Counted from the first letter of the stretch, positions 11,869-20,934 are shown. The stretch is 64,000 nucleotides of DNA from CBDIBC01 sp965276635 (GCA_965276635.1 CBDIBC010000005.1:1054001-1118000), one strand, 5' to 3'. The notes: generated by a model not told the origin, from the sequence alone. Translations and numbers: made by a program.

Positions 11869-14613
11869 TCAGCCGCCCAGGTAGCCTCGCGCCAGGCGAT
11901 CACCATCGATCTCGCCGGCCGGGCCGGACCACGACACCCGGCCGAGCTCCATGAACACCACCTCGTCGGCCAGGTCGAGGACGTGCTGCGCCTTCTCCTC
12001 GGCCAGCAGCACGGTCACGCCCTGTTCCCCCAGCTCCCGGAGCAGCTGGAGGATCAGGGCAATGGCCTGGGGCGCCAGCCCGAGCGTCGGCTCGTCGGCA
12101 ACAAGCACCCGTGGCGGACGGACGAGCAGCGGTGCCAGGCTGAGGATCTGCTGCTCCCCACCCGAGAGGATCCCGGCGGGCCGGTCGCGGCGCTCTCGGA
12201 GGATGGGGAAGCGCACGTACGCGGCCTCCACCTCGGCCACTGATCGCGTCCACAGGCGCAGGTTCTCCTCCACCGTCAGCGCCGGGAAGACACCACGCCC
12301 CTCGGGGCAGAGCACCAGGCCCTGGTTCGCTCGGCTCGATGGTCGCAGCTGGGTGATGTCGGCGCCGTCGAGGCGAACGGTGCCCCTCGTAGCCGGCAGC
12401 AACCCGGCGATCACCGAGCACAGGGTGGACTTGCCGGCGCCATTCGAGCCGAGCAGGGCGAGGATCCGGCCGTGGGCGACGGTGAGGTCGACTCCCTGGA
12501 GCACCTCCAGCTCGCCGTAGCCCGCCCACAGGCCCTCGACCACCAGGCTGGCAGGGCCGGAACCGGGCGCGGCGCTGGCCCCGTTCGTGGCGACGACGAT
12601 GCTGCTCGCGTCGGGCCCAGCGGCCGAAGGTCCGCCACCCACCCCGAGCAGGGGCTCGTCGCCGTCGGCGGCGAAGGCCGGGACGAGTGGCGCAGCCGCG
12701 CTGCGTCGCCGGTGGAACAATTGCGAGACCTGGTAGAGCGAGCCTTCCGGGTTCCGAGCGAGACCGATGGCCCCCAGACCGAACAGGATGGTCGGGACGA
12801 GCTGCGACTTCGTCACGTAGCTCATGATCTGGGGAGCAAGCGCAGTGACCAGACCGGCGATCACCGCCGCGCCCGGCCGCCGGAGCCCGAAGAGCACGGT
12901 GACGGCCAGCCAGGTGATGCCGACCACGACGCCATAGTCGGAGGGGTTCACCAGCGTGGTGTAGGTACCGAGCATTACCCCGCCGAAACCGGCGATCGCC
13001 GCGGAGATGCCGAAGACGATCAGCTTGGCTCGAGCCGGTGAGATACCACTCGTCACCGCGCCAGCCTCGGAGGACCGGACGGCGACGATGGCGCGCCCCA
13101 CAGCCGAGCGCTGCAGGCCGTGGATGAGCACGATGACCACACCGATGAAGACGAGGAACAGCATGGCGAGGGATCGCTGCGATGCGAAGGTGAAACCGAA
13201 GATCGACGGTCGGTTGATCGTCCAGCCGTTGCGGTCGTTGGTGAAGACGTTCAGTTGGAAGAGCAGCTCGTCGCCGAGAAACGCCAGGGCCAGCGTGGCC
13301 AGAGCCAGCGGCAACCCGCCGAGGCGGAGAGCAGGCACGGCCACGACGAGCCCGACGACCATGGCGATGATCGTGCCGACCGCCGCCGCGCCCACGAAGG
13401 GGACCCCGTGGGCGACCATCCATCCCGCCGCCAGCGCGCCGGTGGTCACGAACGCGGCCTGAGCCAGGCTCACCATGCCCCCGAGCCCGGTGATGACCAC
13501 GAAGGAGAGGAACACCAGCCCCAACGCCAGACCGGAAGCCACCAGGCCAGCCCAGAACGGCCCGGCCAGGAACAGGGTGTAGACGATCAGCACGACCACA
13601 GAGACGGCCCACGGGAGTCGCCGGCGCCATGGCGGCAGCATTGCCGTGTGGTCGGGTGGCGGCGGGTCCTCGCCGGCCAGGGAGCCGATGCGCGACCGGT
13701 TCCTGGCCAGGAAGAACAAGCCGACGAACAGCAGCAAGAACGGCACCGAGGTCTGCAGGCCACTGATGTTCTGGGTGAAGGTGACGTAGCGCGCCACCAG
13801 CTCCTGGATGACGCCGAGGGCGAGGCCACCGACGAAGGCCAGCGGGATCGACCGGAGCCGACCCAGCACCGCAGCGGTGGCCGAGATGAACATGAGCAGC
13901 GTGAAGGTGAAGCCGTTCAAGTCGTGCAGGATCGGGGCACCGACCACCCCGGCGATGGCGGCCAACGTGGTACCCACGACGGAGGCCACCATGGTCGTCC
14001 GGTTCGGGTCTACGCCCCGAACCGCCGCCAGGTTCGGGCGATCGACCGTGGCCCGCATGCCTAGGCCGAGGCGCGTGTGGCGCACCAGCCCCCACAGGGT
14101 GACAGCGCTCAGGGCGGCGGCCACGAACACGATCATCTCGTTGCTGTCGAACGTCAGCCCCGACGTGAGGGTCCACACGTGGGCGGGACTCGGTCCGATG
14201 CCGGGGACGCCCTGGGGATCTGCGTTGGTGCTCAACCCAATGCCCGGGAAGAAGGCGACGAGGCGCTGCACCACCCACTGGCACAGAGCGGGCAGCGCCA
14301 CCAGCAGGCCGACCGTGGCCAGGATGCGCGTGGTCACCGACGTCCGGGAGAGCGAGCGGAACACCACCCGGTTCAGGACGAAACCGAACGTCGGAGCGAA
14401 GACGGCGATGACGATGACGGCTGACGGAACGATCGCTAAGCCCAGACCGGTGTTCAGCTGGAAGTACACGTACGCGCAGGCGAAGGCGATGGCACCGTAC
14501 GACAGGTTGAAGATGCCTGTCGTGGAGTAGGTGAGCACCAACCCCGACGCCATGATGGCGTAGATGGCGCCAGACACGGCGCCCGAGAGGACCGCCGAGA
14601 GCAGCTTGATCAT
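11869..14613 (-). CDS. Tripartite LivH-LivM-LivF fusion
   Basis: A single 914-residue frame encodes three normally separate subunits of a branched-chain amino-acid-type ABC importer. Residues 1-about 310 are LivH-like (GLVLTYSTTGIFNLSYGAIA at the front). Residues about 330-625 are LivM-like (FVVITGLGGMVSLAQAAFVT). After a low-complexity linker rich in Ala/Pro/Gly, residues about 685-914 are a LivF ATPase: Walker A LLGSNGAGKST, LCPEGRGVFPALTVEENL, signature LSGGEQQIL, Walker B LVADEPTLGL and the late H-like region LLAEEKAQ, where the usual EQ is EE. All parts look intact. LivG is encoded separately upstream. It may carry amino acids or a different small carboxylate/amide. Confidence 0.9.
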   Translation of the reverse strand: MIKLLSAVLSGAVSGAIYAIMASGLVLTYSTTGIFNLSYGAIAFACAYVYFQLNTGLGLAIVPSAVIVIAVFAPTFGFVLNRVVFRSLSRTSVTTRILATVGLLVALPALCQWVVQRLVAFFPGIGLSTNADPQGVPGIGPSPAHVWTLTSGLTFDSNEMIVFVAAALSAVTLWGLVRHTRLGLGMRATVDRPNLAAVRGVDPNRTTMVASVVGTTLAAIAGVVGAPILHDLNGFTFTLLMFISATAAVLGRLRSIPLAFVGGLALGVIQELVARYVTFTQNISGLQTSVPFLLLFVGLFFLARNRSRIGSLAGEDPPPPDHTAMLPPWRRRLPWAVSVVVLIVYTLFLAGPFWAGLVASGLALGLVFLSFVVITGLGGMVSLAQAAFVTTGALAAGWMVAHGVPFVGAAAVGTIIAMVVGLVVAVPALRLGGLPLALATLALAFLGDELLFQLNVFTNDRNGWTINRPSIFGFTFASQRSLAMLFLVFIGVVIVLIHGLQRSAVGRAIVAVRSSEAGAVTSGISPARAKLIVFGISAAIAGFGGVMLGTYTTLVNPSDYGVVVGITWLAVTVLFGLRRPGAAVIAGLVTALAPQIMSYVTKSQLVPTILFGLGAIGLARNPEGSLYQVSQLFHRRRSAAAPLVPAFAADGDEPLLGVGGGPSAAGPDASSIVVATNGASAAPGSGPASLVVEGLWAGYGELEVLQGVDLTVAHGRILALLGSNGAGKSTLCSVIAGLLPATRGTVRLDGADITQLRPSSRANQGLVLCPEGRGVFPALTVEENLRLWTRSVAEVEAAYVRFPILRERRDRPAGILSGGEQQILSLAPLLVRPPRVLVADEPTLGLAPQAIALILQLLRELGEQGVTVLLAEEKAQHVLDLADEVVFMELGRVSWSGPAGEIDGDRLARGYLGG

Positions 14614-14659
14614 GATCGGGCCCGTCAGTCCCCGCTGGCCCGCCGCAGCCGAAGCTCGG

Positions 14660-15913
14660 TCACTTTATCGGCACCAGCTTGGCGTCGCAGGCCAGGGGGA
14701 CGGCAACGTGGAAGGTACTGTCCCGGAGCTGGGCCAGCCCCAGGACCCCCACCGGGTTGTCGTGGCCGGCCGGGAAGGTGACCGGGCACACGCCGCCCGG
14801 TACCGAGAAGGTCCATCCCGCGTTGCCGGCATTCGCCACGTGTTCGGCGGTCAACTTCGACCCGGCGTGGCGGAGGAGCTGGACCATCTCGGTCCCGCTC
14901 CAGTAGCCGGCGGACGACGCCAGGTTCAGCACCACCTTCGGGCTCTGACCCTTCAGGTCGCTGATCATCTGGTTCACCGCCGCAGTGTTCGACTCGAACA
15001 GCCCCCATTCGACCACGTAGTACATCCCCTCCAAGGTGGCGGCCAGCTGCTTGGAGAGCAGGAGGCGCGGGTCGTACAAGATGCCGTTCGCCTGGATGCC
15101 CTTGTAGCCGGCCGCCTTGAGGGCTCCCTCCAAGCCGATGATGGTCCCGGCGCTGTTGCACTCGAACACGATCGAGGGTGCGCGAGCCATCAGCTCCGAG
15201 GCATAGGGCCCATAGTCCGACACGCCGCTGGTCGGGATGGTCGCCGTCGCGGTGACGGTGTAGCCGAGGTCGGTGAAAGCCTGGGCGCACTGCTTCGCCG
15301 CGGCTCTCCCTGCCACGGTGTCGTCGAGCGACACCGCCACCGTCTTGCTGACACCAGGAGGCAGCACCTGCTCCAGAGCCTGCGCGCTGCCGGTGTTGTT
15401 CAGCGGCTTGACCGTCGGCACCCCGCAGCCGGTGATCCCGAAGATGTAGCTTCGATAGCAGCCCTGCGGGGAGATGTCCCAGCCCGTCGTCGGTACGTGC
15501 TGCTGCTGGAGGAACGGCGCCGAGGCCAGCGACTGCGTGCCCTGGACCACCCCGAACACCTTGTCCTGCTCCACCAGCTTCTGCGCGCCGGCTAGGTCCT
15601 GGGCGGCGTTGGCCCCGTCGTCGATCACATCGGTGACCATCAGCTTGCGACCGTCGACACCACCGGTCGTGTTGGCGCGGGCGAACGCGGCCTTCACGCC
15701 CGTGTCGAACCCGGTGAGCGCCAACGGCGTGGAGAGGACCGTGATGACGCCGATGTTGATCGAGGTCGCTGAGATCCCCCGCGTCGTGCTGCCGCTCGAG
15801 GTGGCCCCCGACGAGCCACCCGACGAGGTCGAGCTCGACCCGCACCCGCCGGCAACCAGGGCGATCGTCGCCCCGACTGCGGCCAGCCATCCTGTCCGAC
15901 TCATTGATCTCAC
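14660..15913 (-). CDS. Periplasmic-type binding lipoprotein of the Liv ABC system
   Basis: The product (about 417 residues) has a signal peptide with an AGGC lipobox, a Ser/Gly-rich linker, and a two-lobed peripla_BP_6-like body: INIGVITVLSTPLALTGFD, KLVEQDKVFGVVQGTQS, YGPYASELMARAPSIVFECN. It should capture the ligand outside the cell. I place the start at GTG 15913, just after AGGAGA; ATG 15904 in the same frame is the alternative. The frame is open much further upstream, but that part is the shadow of livG. It lies between livG and the fused permease-ATPase gene, all on the minus strand. Confidence 0.88.
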   Translation of the reverse strand: MRSMSRTGWLAAVGATIALVAGGCGSSSTSSGGSSGATSSGSTTRGISATSINIGVITVLSTPLALTGFDTGVKAAFARANTTGGVDGRKLMVTDVIDDGANAAQDLAGAQKLVEQDKVFGVVQGTQSLASAPFLQQQHVPTTGWDISPQGCYRSYIFGITGCGVPTVKPLNNTGSAQALEQVLPPGVSKTVAVSLDDTVAGRAAAKQCAQAFTDLGYTVTATATIPTSGVSDYGPYASELMARAPSIVFECNSAGTIIGLEGALKAAGYKGIQANGILYDPRLLLSKQLAATLEGMYYVVEWGLFESNTAAVNQMISDLKGQSPKVVLNLASSAGYWSGTEMVQLLRHAGSKLTAEHVANAGNAGWTFSVPGGVCPVTFPAGHDNPVGVLGLAQLRDSTFHVAVPLACDAKLVPIK

Positions 15914-15993
15914 TGCTTCTCCTGTTGATGCGTGAATGCCCGGCGCAGCGGACGGTGAACGACCGAAGACGGAGAAAAGGGGTGGACTGACAG

Positions 15994-16803
15994 CTAGCCG
16001 AGGTACACCTTGCGGACCTCGGGGTGGCTGCGGATGTGGTCCGGCGCACCGGTGGCGATGACGTGCCCGAGTTGGAGCACAGCCACCTGATCGCAGGTCT
16101 CCATGACGAAGTTGACGTCGTGCTCGACGAGCAGGACGCTGCCTGTGTGCTCGCTGGTGGCGACCTGCACCGCCTCGGCCAGGCGGCCCGACTCTGCGGC
16201 ACCCAGTCCGGAGGTGGGCTCGTCGAGCAGCAGGACTTTGGGCCGGTTCACGACGGCCCGAGCCAACTCCACCAGACGTGCCGTCCCGATGGGCAACGAC
16301 CCGCCGTACAGCCGGCGGACGTCGCTCAGCCCGCACAGGGCCAGCACCTCGTCGACGCGAGCTCGTCGCTCCCGCTCGGCTCGGCGGGCATTGGGCAACC
16401 GGAGCACGTCGGCCACCGCCCCGCCGCGCACACCCTCCCATTCCATGGCGGCGAGGACATTGTCCTCGACACTGAGGCCTGCGAACACCTGGTGCTGCTG
16501 GAACGTGCGCCGCAGGCCTCTGGTCGCCCGGCGGGATGCTGGCATCGATGTGACGTCCTCACCGTCGAGGACGATGCGCCCGGTCGTAGGAGTTCGCAGG
16601 CCCGAGACCACATCGAACAGCGTGGTCTTGCCGGCACCGTTCGGGCCGATCAGGCCCAGCACCTGTCCGGGCGCAATGGCCAGGCTCACGTCGGTGAGCA
16701 CCGCCACGCCGCCGAAGCCGACGGTCACGCCCTCCACACCGAGCGCGGCTGTGGCCACGGGCCTCGAAGGGGCACCGCGCGTGGCGGCCGTCACCGTCGA
16801 CAC
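15994..16803 (-). CDS. LivG-type ABC transporter ATPase
   Basis: This 269-residue ATPase has Walker A LIGPNGAGKTT, the Liv-specific TRGLRRTFQQHQVFAGLSVEDN, Walker B VLLLDEPTSGLG and VLLVEHDVNFVMETCD, ending in the typical VRKVYLG. The LSGG signature is altered to YGGSLPIGTARLVELAR, as is often the case in this branch. It pairs with the LivF domain of the fused protein. It is the first gene of the minus-strand transporter operon (livG, binding protein, livHMF) and is divergent from csoR, with about 130 bases between their ends. Confidence 0.88.
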   Translation of the reverse strand: MSTVTAATRGAPSRPVATAALGVEGVTVGFGGVAVLTDVSLAIAPGQVLGLIGPNGAGKTTLFDVVSGLRTPTTGRIVLDGEDVTSMPASRRATRGLRRTFQQHQVFAGLSVEDNVLAAMEWEGVRGGAVADVLRLPNARRAERERRARVDEVLALCGLSDVRRLYGGSLPIGTARLVELARAVVNRPKVLLLDEPTSGLGAAESGRLAEAVQVATSEHTGSVLLVEHDVNFVMETCDQVAVLQLGHVIATGAPDHIRSHPEVRKVYLG

Positions 16804-16927
16804 GCCCCCGGTAGCGACATGGCCAGACTTGATGCGTTACGTGCTCGCAATGCCCCCCCGGGTGAACGAAACGTCTCGGGAAAACTCTAGCGCGTCCCTC
16901 ACGAGGACGCACCGGACCCTTACGACC

Positions 16928-16955
16928 TTGCTCGGATACCCCTGGTGGGTATACT
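16928..16955 (+). promoter_or_regulatory. csoR promoter with overlapping CsoR-type operator
   Basis: A perfect inverted repeat ATACCC-N5-GGGTAT (16936-16952) resembles the GC-centred operators bound by CsoR copper sensors. It lies inside a promoter with -35-like TTGCTC (16928-16933) and -10 TATACT (16950-16955), spaced 16 bases. A ribosome site AAGGAGGA (16963-16970) and the csoR ATG follow. The position would let apo-CsoR block the promoter, giving metal-induced autoregulation. Confidence 0.7.
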
Positions 16956-16976
16956 AGCGACGAAGGAGGAGACATC

Positions 16977-17258
16977 ATGGTCGGGTACTCGAGCAAGAAG
17001 GACGACGTACAGAGACGGCTGAAGCGCATCGAAGGTCAGGTGCGGGGCCTTCAACGCATGGTCGAGCAGGAGACATACTGCATCGACGTCCTCACCCAGG
17101 TGTCCGCGGTGAACCGAGCCTTGCAGTCCGTCGCCCTGCAGCTCCTGGGCGACCATCTGTCGCACTGCGTCCAGGAGGCGCTGGCCGAGGGCGGCGACGC
17201 GGCCGACGAGAAGGTCCGTGAGGCGCAGTCCGCCATCGAGCGACTGGTGCGCTCGTGA
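16977..17258 (+). CDS. csoR: CsoR/RcnR-family metal-sensing repressor
   Basis: The 93-residue all-helical protein begins with the DUF156 pattern DDVQRRLKRIEGQVRGLQRM. The Cu(I) ligand set of CsoR is present: Cys35 (TYCIDVL), His60 and Cys64 (GDHLSHC), at almost the same positions as in mycobacterial CsoR. Family knowledge: apo-CsoR binds a GC-rich palindrome, and Cu(I) releases it. The ATG is six bases after AAGGAGGA, and a matching palindrome overlaps the promoter. It precedes the permease-YHS gene on the same strand, which is the likely co-regulated target. The ligand set favours copper over Ni/Co (RcnR). Confidence 0.88.
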   Translation: MVGYSSKKDDVQRRLKRIEGQVRGLQRMVEQETYCIDVLTQVSAVNRALQSVALQLLGDHLSHCVQEALAEGGDAADEKVREAQSAIERLVRS

Positions 17259-17370
17259 CCCCGTTGTCGACCACGGGGCGGCGCCGAGATGCACGCTGAC
17301 GTGGTCGGCGCGATGAGCGCCGCCGGGGTTCGTCACCGACATCGGCCACAGCCTGCGCGAAGCCTTCTAC

Positions 17371-18603
17371 ATGTTCTGGGACACACTCTGGGCCCTTATC
17401 CTGGGCTTCGGGCTCTCCGGCGCGGTGCAGGCCTTCGTGTCGAGGGAGGAGATGCAGCGACGCCTCGGCGACCACCGGCCGGCCTCGGTGGCGCGCGCCT
17501 CTCTCTACGGCATGGCATCGTCGTCGTGCTCGTACGCCGCGTCGGCCATGGCCAGGTCCCTCTTCGTGCGCGGCGCCGACTTCGTGGCCTCGTTGGTCTT
17601 CATGTTCGCCTCGACCAACCTGGTCGTCGAGCTGGGCATCGTGCTCGTCGTGCTGATCGGCTGGCAGTTCGTGGCCGCCGAGTTCGTCGGCGGTGTGATC
17701 ATGATCGCCCTGCTGGCGGTCGCCGGTTCCCTCTGGTTCCGTGGTCGGGCCCTGGCCGAAGCCCGGCAGATGGCGGCTGGAGGGCGCGAGGCTCACGAGC
17801 ACGTCGGCCCCGAGGACGACGAGCGGCGACGCCTGCCGTGGCGGCGGCGCATCCGGAGCAAGGCAGGGTGGGCCGACGCGGCCAGCTACACCATGAGCGA
17901 TCTCCAAATGCTCCGCAAGGAGATGATCGTCGGCTTCCTGGTCGCCGGATTCCTGACCGTGCTGGTGCCGACCCATGTCTGGAATGACATCTTCGTCCAC
18001 GGCCACGGCTTTTGGACGACGCTGGAGAACGTGGTGGTCGGGCCGTTCGTGGCTATCATCAGCTTCGTCTGCTCGATCGGGAACGTGCCCCTGGCCGCGG
18101 CGCTGTGGAAGGGCGGTATCAGCTTCGGCGGGGTCGTCAGCTTCATTTTCGCCGATCTCATCACCCTGCCATTGCTGCTCATCTATCGCAAGCAGTACGG
18201 CCGCCGTATGGCACTGCGGATGCTGGCGGTGTTCTGGGGCGTCATGTCCCTGGCCGGACTGGTGACGGAGTACCTGTTCAAGGCGCTCGGGTGGGTGCCT
18301 GGCACCCGCCCGACCGTCGTCGCCGGCGACACCCTACGCGTCAACTACACGACCGTGCTCGACATCGTCGCCCTGGTCGCGTTCGCAAGGCTGTATTGGC
18401 TGTACCGGAACCGTGAGCGCGTCGGCGGCGGCCGCGGCTACGCCAAGGATCCGGTGTGTGGCATGCAGGTCGAGCCCAAGCACGCGCCGACTTCCATCGA
18501 ACACCACGGTCGCCAGCTGTGGTTCTGCTCCGAGCACTGCAGGAGCAGGTTCGTGAACAGCCCCGAGCGTTACGTCGGCGTCACCGAGGCGGACACCACC
18601 TGA
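17371..18603 (+). CDS. DUF318/ArsP-like permease with C-terminal YHS metal domain
   Basis: The product has about eight hydrophobic segments, with LGFGLSGAVQAFVSREEMQR at the front and the repeated-looking SFVCSIGNVPLAAALW and FADLITLPLLL. After residue about 355 comes a YHS domain (KDPVCGMQVEP, later FCSEHCRSRF) of the kind found next to copper and heavy-metal pumps. Family members include organoarsenical and unassigned metal permeases. The annotated ATG 17371 probably truncates the N-terminus: the bases just upstream encode FVTDIGHSLREAFY in frame, but a TGA at 17314 and a GGGG run (17325-17328) separate them from ATG 17312. Removing one G would join that ATG to the body. It is downstream of csoR. 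Confidence 0.75.
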   Translation: MFWDTLWALILGFGLSGAVQAFVSREEMQRRLGDHRPASVARASLYGMASSSCSYAASAMARSLFVRGADFVASLVFMFASTNLVVELGIVLVVLIGWQFVAAEFVGGVIMIALLAVAGSLWFRGRALAEARQMAAGGREAHEHVGPEDDERRRLPWRRRIRSKAGWADAASYTMSDLQMLRKEMIVGFLVAGFLTVLVPTHVWNDIFVHGHGFWTTLENVVVGPFVAIISFVCSIGNVPLAAALWKGGISFGGVVSFIFADLITLPLLLIYRKQYGRRMALRMLAVFWGVMSLAGLVTEYLFKALGWVPGTRPTVVAGDTLRVNYTTVLDIVALVAFARLYWLYRNRERVGGGRGYAKDPVCGMQVEPKHAPTSIEHHGRQLWFCSEHCRSRFVNSPERYVGVTEADTT

Positions 18604-18613
18604 AGAACCCGGC

Positions 18614-19099
18614 TCAGGTCGCCGCTGGGCGTGCGGCGGGCTCGACCGTGCGAGCCAGGATGCCGAGAGTACCCCGCAGGGCAGCCTCGGAGATGACGGG
18701 GAAGACCCCCTTGCCCTTCCACTCGGGGTCGATCGACGACCAGTCGTAGTACGAGGTCACCAGCGTGCCCCCGTCCACGGGCTCGAGCGTGTAACCGTAG
18801 ATGTGGCCGATCTGCGGGCGGATCCGCCCGAGGATCGTCCAAGCGATCTCGCGGTCTGGAACGAACGTCGTGATGGTGACGGTCACGTCGTACTTGCCCA
18901 TCGGCACATCGTTCAAGGACTCGCGGTCCATGTGCACCACGAAGCGGTCGCCGACCGCGGACACCGGCTCGCCCGTCGCGTCCATCAGCATGCCGGAGCT
19001 GTCGATCGCCACGTGCCCGTGCGGGTCGCACAACACCCCGAAGATAGATGCCGGGTCCGCGGCGATCGTCCGCTGGGTCTCCAACCGCTCGCTCGTCAT
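18614..19099 (-). CDS. SRPBCC-family (polyketide cyclase/START-like) protein
   Basis: The 161-residue protein fits the SRPBCC helix-grip fold: an opening ETQRTIAADPASIFGVLCDP, a central VTVTITTFVPDREIAWTI and GYTLEPVDGGTLVTSYYDW, then a long C-terminal helix. These proteins bind or transform hydrophobic ligands; this one has no identified ligand. ATG 19099 was chosen because the upstream in-frame sequence looks non-coding. It is convergent with the permease-YHS gene and lies 37 bases downstream of the GNAT gene on the minus strand. Confidence 0.75.
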   Translation of the reverse strand: MTSERLETQRTIAADPASIFGVLCDPHGHVAIDSSGMLMDATGEPVSAVGDRFVVHMDRESLNDVPMGKYDVTVTITTFVPDREIAWTILGRIRPQIGHIYGYTLEPVDGGTLVTSYYDWSSIDPEWKGKGVFPVISEAALRGTLGILARTVEPAARPAAT

Positions 19100-19136
19100 G
19101 GCTGCATCCTGCCACGGGGCGACCGTTCCGGCGCCG

Positions 19137-19649
19137 TCAGGCCAGTCGCTTCTCTCCCCAGAAGGAAGCGTGCGGGTTGTTGTTCCAGTTCCCGATCGCC
19201 TGGTATCCGGAGCCCTCGTAGAGACTCTGGGCGTGCGGTTGGCTGGGGCCGGTGTCCAGGCGGGCCGTGTTGGCACCGAGACGGGCGGCCTCGGCCTCGA
19301 GGGCGACGAGCAGGGCCCGAGCCATGCCGTGACCCCGGAACCCCGGACGGACGTACATCCGCTTCACCTCGGCGATCTCGGGCGTCACCAGGCGCAGGCC
19401 ACCGCCGGCCGCCACCGCCTCGCCGACGCGCCCGACCAGGTACACGCCGGCAGGCGGACCGAGCTCGGACGGCTCGAGGGGGACGCCGATGTCGCCTACG
19501 ATCCCGTACAGCTCCCGCATCTCGGCCACCATCTCGTCCAGCAGGTCGACCGCCGGCCGCTCACTGGGGAGGCAGCTGCTGAATGCGGGCGAAGGCACGT
19601 AGGAACACCCTACCGACCCCCGCCTCCCCATGTCGCGGCCCAGGACCAT
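19137..19649 (-). CDS. GNAT-family N-acetyltransferase
   Basis: A 170-residue acetyltransferase with motif A, VKRMYVRPGFRGHGMARALL, which holds the acetyl-CoA pyrophosphate loop (R/Q-x-x-G-x-G/A variant RGHGMA), and a late motif B region LDTGPSQPHAQSLYEGSGY. The acceptor cannot be predicted. The start is uncertain: GTG 19649 and ATG 19631 are both in frame, and the first 25 residues are probably not part of the fold. It lies just 4 bases after the amidohydrolase gene ends, so it may be co-transcribed with it. Confidence 0.75.
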   Translation of the reverse strand: MVLGRDMGRRGSVGCSYVPSPAFSSCLPSERPAVDLLDEMVAEMRELYGIVGDIGVPLEPSELGPPAGVYLVGRVGEAVAAGGGLRLVTPEIAEVKRMYVRPGFRGHGMARALLVALEAEAARLGANTARLDTGPSQPHAQSLYEGSGYQAIGNWNNNPHASFWGEKRLA

Positions 19650-19653
19650 GGAG

Positions 19654-20934
19654 TCAGTGGTGGCTGGCCATGGCCACCAGGTCCGTGGCCTTGGTGCCGC
19701 CCTTTGGGCCCCCCCGTGCCGTGGAACGGATGGCGATGTCGTGGCCGACGGCCTGGGCGCGCAAGGCGCCGACGGTGCAGTTCTCGCGCCCGCTCAGCGC
19801 GCTGAACGGGTCGAAATGGAAGTGCTTCATGGCGTTGACATGGGTGATGCGGTCGATGTCGTGGTCCGACACCCCCTGCACCTGGTCGACGAGCTGCTCG
19901 GGCGCAGTCGGCCACGTCGAGTCGGAGTGCGGGTAGTCGCACTCCCAGCAGACGCTGTCCATGTTCAAGAAGTCCCGGCTGGCCACGCCGAAGTGGTCGT
20001 CGATGAAACAGGTGATGACATGGTCGTTGAACACCTCGCTGGGCAGCCGGTCGCCAAACTCCTGGCCGGTCCACACGTGGTGCTTCTTGTAGTTGTAGTC
20101 CACCCGCTCCAGGAAATACGGAATCCAGCCGATGCCACCCTCCGACAGCGCCACCTTGAGGCGCGGGAACTTGCGCAGGACCTGGGACCACACCAGGTCG
20201 GCGGCGGCCTGCACGATGTTCATCGGGGTCAGGGTGATGATGGTGTCCATCGGGGCGTCGGGAGCGGTCACCACCAGCTCGGACGACGAGCCGATGTGCA
20301 TGCATACCACGACCTCCTCGTCGGAGCAGGCCTTCCAGAACGGATCCCAGTGGTCGTTGTAGATGCTCGGCCAGCCCAGCTTGGACGGATTCTCCGAGAA
20401 CGTCACCGCATGGGCACCCTTGGCCGCGGTGCGCCGGACCTCCGCAGCGAGAACCTCGGGATCCCAGATGGCCGGGAGCGAGCAGGGGATGAACCGCCCC
20501 GGATGCGAGCCGCACCATTCGTCGATGTGCCAGTCGTTGTAGGCGCGCACCATGGCCAGGGCCACGTCCTTGTCCTCCGTGCGGGCGAACAGCTGGCCGC
20601 AGAACTGCGGGAACGACGGGAAGCAGAGCGAGCCGACCACGCCGTTGGCGTTCATGTCCTTGATTCGCTCGACGTGGTCATAGGTCCCTTTGCGCAGCTC
20701 ATCGAACGAGGTGGGCTCGATGCCGTACTCCTCCGGTGGACGGCCCGACACCGCGTTCAGGGCCACGTTGTTCAGGATCTGGCCCTCGTACTGCCAGGCG
20801 TTGGTCCCGTCCGGGTTGGTGATGAAGGTGGGGGCCAGGTCGACGTACTTGGCCGGCAGGCGGCCGTCGAAGAGACCGGGCGGCTCGACCACGTGGTCGT
20901 CCACGCTGACCAGCACCATGTCATTGAGATCCAT
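19654..20934 (-). CDS. Amidohydrolase-2 family metal-dependent hydrolase
   Basis: The 426-residue protein has the N-terminal metal motif VSVDDHVVEPPGLFDGRLP (Asp-x-His type), PCSLPAIWDPEVLAAEVRR in the middle and ECDYPHSDSTWP, with a catalytic Asp, near the C-terminus. This is the TIM-barrel amidohydrolase_2 (ACMSD-like) family, which includes decarboxylases and hydrolases of aromatic acids. ATG 20934 follows GGAAGGA by 8 bases. It is divergent from the TetR gene, with a palindrome between them, so it is a probable target of that repressor. Confidence 0.83.
   Translation of the reverse strand: MDLNDMVLVSVDDHVVEPPGLFDGRLPAKYVDLAPTFITNPDGTNAWQYEGQILNNVALNAVSGRPPEEYGIEPTSFDELRKGTYDHVERIKDMNANGVVGSLCFPSFPQFCGQLFARTEDKDVALAMVRAYNDWHIDEWCGSHPGRFIPCSLPAIWDPEVLAAEVRRTAAKGAHAVTFSENPSKLGWPSIYNDHWDPFWKACSDEEVVVCMHIGSSSELVVTAPDAPMDTIITLTPMNIVQAAADLVWSQVLRKFPRLKVALSEGGIGWIPYFLERVDYNYKKHHVWTGQEFGDRLPSEVFNDHVITCFIDDHFGVASRDFLNMDSVCWECDYPHSDSTWPTAPEQLVDQVQGVSDHDIDRITHVNAMKHFHFDPFSALSGRENCTVGALRAQAVGHDIAIRSTARGGPKGGTKATDLVAMASHH

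Noticed and set aside
13120..14064. Plus-strand 314-residue frame opposite livHMF
   Set aside because: Its Asp/Glu/His/Arg-rich low-complexity sequence is the usual antisense shadow of hydrophobic codons.
15914..16441. 177-residue upstream extension of the binding lipoprotein
   Set aside because: It is the out-of-frame shadow of livG; the lipobox signal starts at 15913 or 15904.
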